From contig JAILFH010000114.1 in assembly GCA_024697645.1 (NCBI GenBank), positions 1-64,000 of the forward strand: a stretch of DNA of 64,000 nt, written 5' to 3'. The notes beneath the pieces were generated by a model that was given only the letters and a program-made list of their open reading frames with translations, did no database searches and was not told the origin of the DNA. This stretch comes from Prevotella sp. (lineage in GTDB: Bacteria > Bacteroidota > Bacteroidia > Bacteroidales > Bacteroidaceae). Of this stretch, positions 27,527 through 36,392 are shown piece by piece. Position 1 is the first letter of the stretch; the number at the start of each line of letters is the position of its first letter. Position numbers and translations under genes: made by a program.

Positions 27527-29221
27527 TTAGTTGATTACATTACGCTTTGCATTCTCTTCGTCTGTAGCATCCTGATGGGGTTTGAAGATGATACAGTCAA
27601 GGCGGAGAGTACGAGTGTGAGTAGCCGTCTGCTTGTTCGTAACCTGAGTTGTCAGTGTCAGTTTCACCTGAGGTTCAGTCAGGCCACTCGAACAAGTCGG
27701 GAAAACTACGCTCTCAGCCAAGAGAACAGAGTCAACAACGCCTCCCTTTGTCTCAATACCGGGTTTCGGACGCTGGAAAGAAGTAGAGCCATTCTCATCG
27801 AGCCACTCAAGACGATTCTGACGCACGATGGTAGGCTTGTTTCCTTCTTCGATATCGAGTGTGTCAGCAGCAGTTCCTGGAACAGTAACAACGTAGATGT
27901 CGTAAGGAACATTCGAGAGCACATTGGGAATCTTGAAACGAACCGATACAGCGGCCGTAGCGGGATTAGGAATCACCTCTACGAATGTGTTTCCGGAAAT
28001 CTTTCCGTAGAAAGGATTATCGGTCTGAACCACCTTTACCTCCAGCGGGTCCACTGCGTGGGCAATAGAGTCCAGATAGAAGGTGCTCTCGGCTTCAACC
28101 TTGATCTCCTGCATGAAGGTCTCATACTTGGAAATCTTGTAGTCAGACTCCTTCAGAACAACACCATTACTGCATTCTATCTGCTCAGCACCGTCAAAGA
28201 CGCCACCAGCATCGAAAGGCTTCTGGTAGATATAATAGGGATTACTCTCACCCATAACCTCACGCATACGATGCGTACGAGCCGATGTCGACATAGCAGA
28301 ATCGCGGAAGGCAACATCAGGCTGATTGGTGCGACTGAAGAACGAACCTCCGAGAATGGCAAGACGACTATTCACGAACGAAAGTGAGTCGTACTTGTTC
28401 ACCGTTTTCGCATAGACGAAATAGGGCTCATATTCAGCCAGAAGTCGGTTCCATTCGCTGTTCGTAGGAGCCACCATCCAGTAAGTACTATCCTCAGAAT
28501 TAATCTTTCCGTATTTGTCGAAGAGAATATTCGTGTAGTCTGAGACAGAGTCGAGATAGACTGTCTGACCATCAACGATTTCACCAGGTACACTCTTGGC
28601 AGCATTAAACTCATAGACGCTAAAGCTGTTCAAGAAATTATAAACACTGTCGAGTTCGCTATCATGATCCAGATATTCAAACACATTGGGGAAGTAATCA
28701 AGCTTCTTGTCCACAGTGAAGAGAACACCATTGTTGCAAAGGGCATTCGATGTCAGGAAATTACTTGCTCCCAGCGAAGAAGACGTAAGCAACTGGTACT
28801 TACTGTTCATCATCGTGATTGAGTCGTTCGTAAGCGACGATACGGGATGCTTATAGAGAGCAATGTGATTCTGCAGGAACTGGCGCACCACCGTATTCTC
28901 GTCGCTGCGCGTTCCCTGAGCATTCTGCTCCTGGAAAGCAGCAATCAGACTATCAGCCTCTGCCGACGAAAACACATCGTCCGTCGGAGCGAAGACAGAG
29001 AAGTTCTGGCTACCATTGAGCACGGCATCGTAACCGCAAGCCTTCACCACACGGGAGAAATTGCTCAGGTTTCCCTGCGACTGTATTGCTTCCCAAAGTG
29101 TGCCGGCAGTTGAAGACGACTCTTCATAATGCTCGTTCCACTCGTCGCTACACGAAGAGCCGAACACCACAGCCGCCATCATCATCACCGCCGATGCTAT
29201 TTTATTGAGATATTGTTTCAT
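27527..29221 (-). CDS. Fasciclin (FAS1) domain lipoprotein
   Basis: Lipobox VVFGSSCSDEW; NLSNFSRVVKACGYDAVLNGSQNFSVFAPTDDVFSSAEADSLIAAF. Confidence 0.8.
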   Translation of the reverse strand: MKQYLNKIASAVMMMAAVVFGSSCSDEWNEHYEESSSTAGTLWEAIQSQGNLSNFSRVVKACGYDAVLNGSQNFSVFAPTDDVFSSAEADSLIAAFQEQNAQGTRSDENTVVRQFLQNHIALYKHPVSSLTNDSITMMNSKYQLLTSSSLGASNFLTSNALCNNGVLFTVDKKLDYFPNVFEYLDHDSELDSVYNFLNSFSVYEFNAAKSVPGEIVDGQTVYLDSVSDYTNILFDKYGKINSEDSTYWMVAPTNSEWNRLLAEYEPYFVYAKTVNKYDSLSFVNSRLAILGGSFFSRTNQPDVAFRDSAMSTSARTHRMREVMGESNPYYIYQKPFDAGGVFDGAEQIECSNGVVLKESDYKISKYETFMQEIKVEAESTFYLDSIAHAVDPLEVKVVQTDNPFYGKISGNTFVEVIPNPATAAVSVRFKIPNVLSNVPYDIYVVTVPGTAADTLDIEEGNKPTIVRQNRLEWLDENGSTSFQRPKPGIETKGGVVDSVLLAESVVFPTCSSGLTEPQVKLTLTTQVTNKQTATHTRTLRLDCIIFKPHQDATDEENAKRNVIN

Positions 29222-29272
29222 TTTCTTCTATTTATTGTTAGTTTCGATTCAAAAACATATCAACACCTGCGA

Positions 29273-31297
29273 TTAGAGCATGTCTTCCATCTGTCCCTCA
29301 TCGGTCACACCATAGACACTCTTCGGGACAAGTTCCAGATAGTCGAGCATAAACTCGTTATCATTACCCTGTTTGGTCGATACGGAACGAATGCGCAAGT
29401 AGTGGTCCTCGCCCGGCGTGATGTGAGTCGTACAAATAACCAGACGCACCGTCCAGGCCTGAGTGGCGAAGATTACTGTAGTAGAACCACCGGCACCGTT
29501 GTAGCGGTAGCCACCAGCAGCACCACGATAGTAACCCTTGTTCTTCAACACCTTCTGGTCGGTAGAGAGTTCTTCCTGCGTCATAGAACTATAGTCAGAC
29601 TTCCAGTCGGAACCCAGAATGGAGGCGTGGTCAAGATTCTTCGTCATGTCGAGAGGAATACCCTGAGGCTTTCCGTCAAAGTAGATCTGTGCCACACCAC
29701 GAGTAGGCTCAGCGGCAAAACCGAGACGAATCTGCCAGTCACCTTCATAAGGCACAGGAGGAATCTTGAATGTGATATCGAAATCACCGAAGAGGTTCAT
29801 CTCATCACCTTCATAACTATCATAATAGTCGTGAGGACGACGATAGACGAAATAAGCATTCTCGTTGAGCGTCACACCCTTTAGATAGCCATTGGGGAAG
29901 TAGTAGTTACGTCCGTACTTAGCAGTCTCATCGTAATCGGGGTCCTGAACCTTCATACCACCATTGCGTTCGTTCAGACGAATGTCGTTCGTCATCAACT
30001 CTGGGAAGATGGTAGAGAAGTCCATACGAATGCGAGCATTATCGACAATGTCGCGCGTATTCGTATCAAATGCTACAATATCGTCGATATAGAAATAACG
30101 ACCGTTCAGAGCATCCTGCTTATAGTCAGTCTCAACGTTTGCATAGACGCGCACACCGGGAAGTGAGAACTCATCGTCGTAGCGGCGGTTGATGTAGCGC
30201 TGACCTACAACGCTCGTACCTGCCCAGCGACGAACAGTCAGACGCTCGAACTTCATCATCGTGTGAGGCAGCATCGTCTCGTACCAGTCAACGGGGTTCA
30301 TCACCGTTGTCAGAATACCAACATCTTTCACGGGAGTCAGATAGTTCCAGCCCTTCACGTCGCGAGTCAGAATATGATAGGCAAGGAATCGGTTCAGCGG
30401 GTTCTTCGGATGTGTGATGTTCTCAAAACTGTGATAGTCTGCATTGGCATCTTCCGGATAGACTGCATCATAGATTTCGCAAGCCTTCATGTAGAGGTCG
30501 TGAATATTATTAATAGCATATTTCTCACGCAGCACGGAGTCTGTCGGCACGAACACCGTGAAGCCAGAACGCTTCTCGTCGGGCACGGTAGCCGTTTCCT
30601 TGTTCACGTGCGAAACGTAGAAATAGCGAGGATAGACAGAGGGATCCCATGAAGGATCTTTATAAGCATACAGCGAGTCGCCCAAACCCGTAGCCTGCAG
30701 CGCTTCCACATAGAGGGCGATGTTCGGATTCTGACGCATCACGTCGAGAATCATGCGGTTACTGCTTTCCAGCACTTCCGTGATGGGCTGCATGATACCG
30801 TTCTCCACTGAGTCGTCCTGCATCGTGAAGATAATGTGCGAAGTACCATTCAGATACACAACAGCATTATCATTCTCGTCAAGTCCGTGAGTCACCTCAA
30901 TATAGCGGCGGTTCATGTTGGCTGTTGTCAACACACCGTCTTCCATATCGGAGGTCGCATACATATTATCTACCATGTGCGTGCGCGCGATGGTGTCGCA
31001 GTCAGCAACGGAAAGTTCTTCTACCGAAGACAGTCCACGCTTCGACAGATATGCGTTCACGGCATCATTGGTCGGCGGGAAGCATGTATAGGCGCCATAG
31101 GTGGCCAGAAGGTCCATCATGCCAGCACGCTCAACAATTGTCTTGAACTGGCTGAACTCCTCATGGCTCTGCAGATATTCACTCATCATCTGGCCGGTGA
31201 ACGTGTAGTAATTCGACTTGTCCGGCTCATCGGAACAACTCGACAACGTCACAAGCATACCCATGATGAGCATTAGCATCAAAATATATTTCTTCAT
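29273..31297 (-). CDS. Fasciclin (FAS1) domain lipoprotein
   Basis: Lipobox LVTLSSCSDEPDKS; EFSQFKTIVERAGMMDLLATYGAYTCFPPTNDAVNAYL; second FAS1-like segment with SGFTVFVPTDSVL. Confidence 0.78.
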   Translation of the reverse strand: MKKYILMLMLIMGMLVTLSSCSDEPDKSNYYTFTGQMMSEYLQSHEEFSQFKTIVERAGMMDLLATYGAYTCFPPTNDAVNAYLSKRGLSSVEELSVADCDTIARTHMVDNMYATSDMEDGVLTTANMNRRYIEVTHGLDENDNAVVYLNGTSHIIFTMQDDSVENGIMQPITEVLESSNRMILDVMRQNPNIALYVEALQATGLGDSLYAYKDPSWDPSVYPRYFYVSHVNKETATVPDEKRSGFTVFVPTDSVLREKYAINNIHDLYMKACEIYDAVYPEDANADYHSFENITHPKNPLNRFLAYHILTRDVKGWNYLTPVKDVGILTTVMNPVDWYETMLPHTMMKFERLTVRRWAGTSVVGQRYINRRYDDEFSLPGVRVYANVETDYKQDALNGRYFYIDDIVAFDTNTRDIVDNARIRMDFSTIFPELMTNDIRLNERNGGMKVQDPDYDETAKYGRNYYFPNGYLKGVTLNENAYFVYRRPHDYYDSYEGDEMNLFGDFDITFKIPPVPYEGDWQIRLGFAAEPTRGVAQIYFDGKPQGIPLDMTKNLDHASILGSDWKSDYSSMTQEELSTDQKVLKNKGYYRGAAGGYRYNGAGGSTTVIFATQAWTVRLVICTTHITPGEDHYLRIRSVSTKQGNDNEFMLDYLELVPKSVYGVTDEGQMEDML

Positions 31298-31317
31298 AAC
31301 TTTCATCATTTACGGTT

Positions 31318-33060
31318 TTACTTTGTGGTGTTCTGATAAGAATTGTTGTCACCACTGCCAAAGGCTGGGTTCTGAACAAGGTTCTTGTTCACCTTAATTT
31401 CATCATTGTTATAGGGCCAGTAGATGGCGTCCATACGTGAGAGTTTACTTGAGATGGCCGTACCACCTGAAGAGCCTTTTCGCGAAACGACACCCACGAG
31501 ATAGTTCGTGTTGCCATCTCTGCGCGAGCGGCGAACGAGGTCGAACCAACGCTTACCCTCGAACATCAGTTCGCGCTGACGCTCCTCAAGAACCAGAGCC
31601 TGCATTTGCGACTTTGTCGTCAGGTTTGTAGCATCGATGTCCTTGGCCGAAGAAGAGCAGTTCGAACGCTTGCTGATTGCATTCACAATCTGGAAGGCCT
31701 GCTTTAGCAGCGTGTCGGCCTGAGCCTTACCCACTTCAGTAGAGTCCTCAGCGTTTACCATCTCCACCAGAGCCTCCGCCTTCATCAGCATCACATCAGT
31801 CAGGCGGTAGACAATCCAGTTAGCATGACAGTAACCATCGGTGTAGACACCCGAATAGGTGGTCGTGATATCAGCAGTACCGGTATTCACGCGGGCATCA
31901 GTATAAGCATACTTGTTAATGCCATACAACGTACCAGAACCGCCCACCTGCTGCAGATTCTCATAGTAGCGAGTGTCGTACTTGTTCATAAATACTGCAA
32001 ACAGTCCATCAGAAACGTCAGTACAAATGAAGTCAGCAGGCTTCACGTAGCCCGGGAACGTAGTTGCATTACCATAGAGGTTGTTCACAGAGGCGTTGGC
32101 CTTCATCTGATCATTCTTCATGAAGATGAGTTCGAAGATGCTCTCCGTACTATTGCCCGCGCCAAAGATTGAACTGAAGGCCGTGCCGTAGGAGTTGCCA
32201 GTCGTATAGGCGTCGTTGATTAGTGGATAGCCATCAATCAGACGGTCCGTAGTGCTTGCATTGGAACCTGCCTTGTTCAAATTGTCTTCATAGTCCTGAA
32301 GTTTGGCGGCAATCACCATATCTGCATAGCGAACGGCGTTTGTATAGTCCTGCTTCCAAAGGTACATATCGGCAAGCATTGCGTGAATAGCGTCCTGCGT
32401 AATACGACCACGCTGATAGTAGTCCTTCGTCACAGGATATTTCTTCACTGCAAGGTTCTGAACGCTCTCGAGATCGAGAATCAGACTGTCGAGCACATCC
32501 TCAAACTTCGTTGCCGGCAAATCCAGCGTCTGATTATCATCGAGGAACGGCTCTGTGCTATAGGGTACATCGCGGAATGCTCTGATCAGGTAGAAATACA
32601 TGAGGTCGCGAATGGCCGAAACCTCTGCTTTCGTTGCCTCAAGTTCACTCTGCGTGTAGTTAGGATCTTTCTCAGCCACCATCGGTGCATAGTGAAGCAC
32701 AGTGTTACAGCGGTTGATGACATTATAGAACTCGCCCCACGTTGTGTAGACGTTGCTGGCATTGATGTTCTCCTTGAAGATGTTCGAAAGGTCAATCTTG
32801 TTCTGAACACCAGTACCACCGACGAGGTTGTCGGAACGGAACTCGCCCCAGGCCATCATACGATCAATAATGGCTTCAGACTGCATAGCAGAATAGCATC
32901 CTGCCACCACGTTCTCAACGTCGGCTTCCTCATTCCAGAACTTATCCAGCGTGATGAGTTCCAGCGGTTCTATCTCTAGGAAATCGGAGCACGATGTGAA
33001 GGTCATACAGCCCATCAGGCCAATCATGCCCAATTTGATGATATTATGTTTCATTTTCAT
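31318..33060 (-). CDS. SusD/RagB-family lipoprotein
   Basis: Lipobox CMTFTSCSDFLEIEPLE; VYRLTDVMLMKAEALVEM; LVLEERQRELMFEGKRWFDLVRRSRRDG. Confidence 0.93.
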   Translation of the reverse strand: MKMKHNIIKLGMIGLMGCMTFTSCSDFLEIEPLELITLDKFWNEEADVENVVAGCYSAMQSEAIIDRMMAWGEFRSDNLVGGTGVQNKIDLSNIFKENINASNVYTTWGEFYNVINRCNTVLHYAPMVAEKDPNYTQSELEATKAEVSAIRDLMYFYLIRAFRDVPYSTEPFLDDNQTLDLPATKFEDVLDSLILDLESVQNLAVKKYPVTKDYYQRGRITQDAIHAMLADMYLWKQDYTNAVRYADMVIAAKLQDYEDNLNKAGSNASTTDRLIDGYPLINDAYTTGNSYGTAFSSIFGAGNSTESIFELIFMKNDQMKANASVNNLYGNATTFPGYVKPADFICTDVSDGLFAVFMNKYDTRYYENLQQVGGSGTLYGINKYAYTDARVNTGTADITTTYSGVYTDGYCHANWIVYRLTDVMLMKAEALVEMVNAEDSTEVGKAQADTLLKQAFQIVNAISKRSNCSSSAKDIDATNLTTKSQMQALVLEERQRELMFEGKRWFDLVRRSRRDGNTNYLVGVVSRKGSSGGTAISSKLSRMDAIYWPYNNDEIKVNKNLVQNPAFGSGDNNSYQNTTK

Positions 33061-33071
33061 ATTCGTAACCA

Positions 33072-36000
33072 TTAAAAATCAACAGTGATACCAAGTGTGT
33101 AGGACTTTGCGCGAGGTGTCTGACCACCGTCGACAGCGGCTCCGTAGCCACCATAGCCAACCTCGGGATCCACACCCTTATACTTCGTGAGGATGAAGAG
33201 GTTGTTGGCACTTGCATAGAAACTCAGGCGGTTTACACCGAGCACCTTCTTGATGACCTTAGGATCAAATGAGTAGGACAACTGAACATAGTTCAGTCGG
33301 AGGAATGAACCATTCTCCACGAAGCGGTCACTGACGAGCGTGTTATAGTTACTACCAGCACCATACATTGCACGTGGAATCGACGTCACGTCACCTTCCT
33401 TACGCCAGCGATAGTTCACAGCCTGACTCTGATTATCGTTGTTAATCATAGCCTCTGCGTCGAGACGGGCAAGGTTCAGGATCTTGTTACCCACACGATA
33501 GTTGAACTGCGTGTTGAGTTTCCAGCGGTTGTAGTTCAGTGTGAAACCGAAACCACCAGTCAGTTTAGGTAGCGAACTACCGAGGTAGACGATATCAAGG
33601 GCATTGATGTTACCATCGTGGTTGATATCTTCATAGATAGCGTCACCACCCTTGAACTTATAGTTCTTACCAGTACCGTCGTTCGTGTAGTTGAACATCA
33701 TACGCACGGGATTACCCTCGTCGTCGAGCACCACCTCACCCGTCTCGCTGATGGCGACAGGAGCCGTGTGGCCTGCTGCGAGGAACTCAGAACGCTCCTC
33801 AGGAGTCATTGCTGCGAATGTGTCGTACTGATATTCATAAACACCCTTCGAACGGAAACCGTAGATAGCACCGAACGGGTTGTGCAACTGTACGCGTTGC
33901 AGCACCTCGCGGTTACCGAAATAGAACTCGGTGTTGAGCGACGACAGCACAGTCTCGTCCATCGAGAGAATCTCATTGGAGTTATTACCGAACGTCATGT
34001 TGAAGTCGGCATAGAACTTGCCCTTCTCGATGATGCGGTTAGTGTTCACGTTCAACTCCCAACCCACGTTGCGCATTGAACCGACGTTACGATAGGCAAG
34101 ATCGTAGTAACCCGTGTTAGACGGAATGCGCACAGTCGGCATCAGCATGTCGCGACGTGTAGCGCTATACCACTCGGCCTGAATCGTCAGTTTGTCATTG
34201 AAGAAGCCCAGGTCGGCACCGATGTCGTAGGTCGAAGTGGTCTCCCAGCGCAGATTGGTCAGACGAATGTTGTTGGGTTTCATCGTACCCATGTCGATAT
34301 AGCGGTCGCTCTGAGAATAGATACTCTCATAGAGATAGTCCTGACCGGGCTGGTTACCTACCTTACCCCAACTGGGACGAATGGCGAGCATCGACAGCCA
34401 CTCACGAGTGTTCTTCATCCAAGGCTCGTCGACGATGATCCACTTTAGCGAAACTGCGGGGAAGTAACCCCAGCGCTTGTCGGGACCGAACTTTGTCGTA
34501 CCATCGGCACGAAGCGAGAAGTCGGCAACGTAGCGACCCTTGAAGGCATAGTGAGCAGAGAAGGTGTAGTACATCGAGCGCCACTGGCTGAAACTCGAAC
34601 TCATGCCCGTCACACGTCCACCGGCAACAGGACTATTGATACCGCCCGACGGCAGACGAGCCGCGTTGGTTCCCTGTCCGTTCGAACTACCTGAGGTCAA
34701 CTCGAAACGTCCCATCGCCATCAACTGATGGTCCTTGTTGTTGAAATGAGGAATGAAGGTCAGCGTCTGCTTCGTGTTGAAGGCAACGCTCTTCGTACTT
34801 CCCGTATAGGCTGAGTTCACGTCGTTGTTCCACGAAACTGTCACTAGTTCGCTGGGATAGAACTTGTCGATATACTCATTGAAGATATTCATATACACAC
34901 GGCCCTGCCAGTTCAACTGATGATGATCCTCATCGAGTCCGAGCAGACGATAGTCCAACTGGAATTCAGGCGTGATGTCGTACGTACGGTCGTCGAACTT
35001 AGCCAGATTGGCACTTGCCACTGGGTTCACGTATCTGCGCTGGTCATTGGCAAACACGTCGGGGGCCGACTGAAGCATCGTGTAATACTTGTCGGTATCC
35101 ACGCCAGTCACTGGATCCTGCTCATAGATGCTCATGTTCGGCATCTTCTTATAAGCCAGCGAGAGCAGACCGTCGTAGTTCTTCTTATTATTAGTATAGG
35201 TGAGCGAGAAGTTAGTCGCAATCTTGATGCGCTCACTGACATAGTAGTCAAGAGCCACACGGGTCGAGAAACGATCGAGTTGCTGCTTGATCACCGAACC
35301 CGTCTCGTGGTCGAAACCACCAGAGATACGGAATGTTGCCTTCTCACCACCACCAGTCACCGAGAGATAGTGGTTCTGGCGCAGACCCCATTGAGTCACT
35401 GCGTCCACCCAGTCGGTGTTGTTGTTATATTGTTCATACTCCGAGAATGTCGGGTCGTAGTTCAGTTCGCTGATATTAGCGGCACCGTCGTTCTGCTCAG
35501 GATTGAAGTACGACTCCTTCAGCAGCATCGTGTAGTCGTCACCATTAAGCATCTTGTAGCCCTGAGGCTGATACGTACCGGTCAGACGGAGCGAATAGGT
35601 CAGTTTCGGTGTACCGCGCGTACCACGCTTCGTCGTGATCTCGATTACACCATTAGCACCCTGCGAACCGTAGATGGCCGTAGCGGCAGCATCCTTCAGC
35701 ACAGTGATTGAGGCGATATCCTCAGGGTTCACATTCAGCAACTGGGCGAACTGCTCGTCATTGGCGCTTGTTAGGTCGAAGTTGCTCATATCCACGTTCC
35801 ACGTGTTACCGTTCACCACGATCAGCGGGTTCGAATTAGTCAACGTACTGATTGACGAAGCACCACGCAGACGCATCGTCGTACCAGCACCGAGGTTACC
35901 GGAAATCGACACGATATCCAGACCGGCGATACGACCCTGAAGGGCTTCGTCGATGGTGTTCATGCCGAGACCTTCAAACTGCTTGGCGTCAATCGTCTGT

Positions 36001-36389
36001 GTAGCGAACGACACCTCACGCTGCGGAATGGCCAGACCGCCACTGTTCAGACGACGCTTGGCGACAACCGTCACTTCCTTCAGGTTGGTCTCTGATGTCA
36101 GTTTAATCTGATATTCCTCGCGGTCGATGGGCAAGGTCTGTGTCTTGCAGCCAACATAACTGAAGCGAATCTTGTCCCTTGTATTACGGATAGGCATCGA
36201 GAAGTTACCATTCAAGTCGGTCACTGTAGCCTCGATAATACGTCCTGCTCCGTCAATCTCACAAACGGAAGCACCCGTGAGTTCTCCAAATTCATCAACT
36301 ACCGTACCGTGAACGGCCGTAATCTGCGCCGAAGCACCGAGAGCCACTACGGAGAGCAGTGATAGCATGATATATCTTAGTTTCTTCAT
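33072..36389 (-). CDS. SusC/RagA-family TonB-linked outer membrane protein
   Basis: VHGTVVDEFGELTGASVCEIDG; NPLIVVNGNTWNVD..ASITVLKDAAATAIYGSQGANGVIEITTKRG; FLRLNYVQLSYSF. Confidence 0.95.
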   Translation of the reverse strand: MKKLRYIMLSLLSVVALGASAQITAVHGTVVDEFGELTGASVCEIDGAGRIIEATVTDLNGNFSMPIRNTRDKIRFSYVGCKTQTLPIDREEYQIKLTSETNLKEVTVVAKRRLNSGGLAIPQREVSFATQTIDAKQFEGLGMNTIDEALQGRIAGLDIVSISGNLGAGTTMRLRGASSISTLTNSNPLIVVNGNTWNVDMSNFDLTSANDEQFAQLLNVNPEDIASITVLKDAAATAIYGSQGANGVIEITTKRGTRGTPKLTYSLRLTGTYQPQGYKMLNGDDYTMLLKESYFNPEQNDGAANISELNYDPTFSEYEQYNNNTDWVDAVTQWGLRQNHYLSVTGGGEKATFRISGGFDHETGSVIKQQLDRFSTRVALDYYVSERIKIATNFSLTYTNNKKNYDGLLSLAYKKMPNMSIYEQDPVTGVDTDKYYTMLQSAPDVFANDQRRYVNPVASANLAKFDDRTYDITPEFQLDYRLLGLDEDHHQLNWQGRVYMNIFNEYIDKFYPSELVTVSWNNDVNSAYTGSTKSVAFNTKQTLTFIPHFNNKDHQLMAMGRFELTSGSSNGQGTNAARLPSGGINSPVAGGRVTGMSSSFSQWRSMYYTFSAHYAFKGRYVADFSLRADGTTKFGPDKRWGYFPAVSLKWIIVDEPWMKNTREWLSMLAIRPSWGKVGNQPGQDYLYESIYSQSDRYIDMGTMKPNNIRLTNLRWETTSTYDIGADLGFFNDKLTIQAEWYSATRRDMLMPTVRIPSNTGYYDLAYRNVGSMRNVGWELNVNTNRIIEKGKFYADFNMTFGNNSNEILSMDETVLSSLNTEFYFGNREVLQRVQLHNPFGAIYGFRSKGVYEYQYDTFAAMTPEERSEFLAAGHTAPVAISETGEVVLDDEGNPVRMMFNYTNDGTGKNYKFKGGDAIYEDINHDGNINALDIVYLGSSLPKLTGGFGFTLNYNRWKLNTQFNYRVGNKILNLARLDAEAMINNDNQSQAVNYRWRKEGDVTSIPRAMYGAGSNYNTLVSDRFVENGSFLRLNYVQLSYSFDPKVIKKVLGVNRLSFYASANNLFILTKYKGVDPEVGYGGYGAAVDGGQTPRAKSYTLGITVDF

Positions 36390-36392
36390 AGT

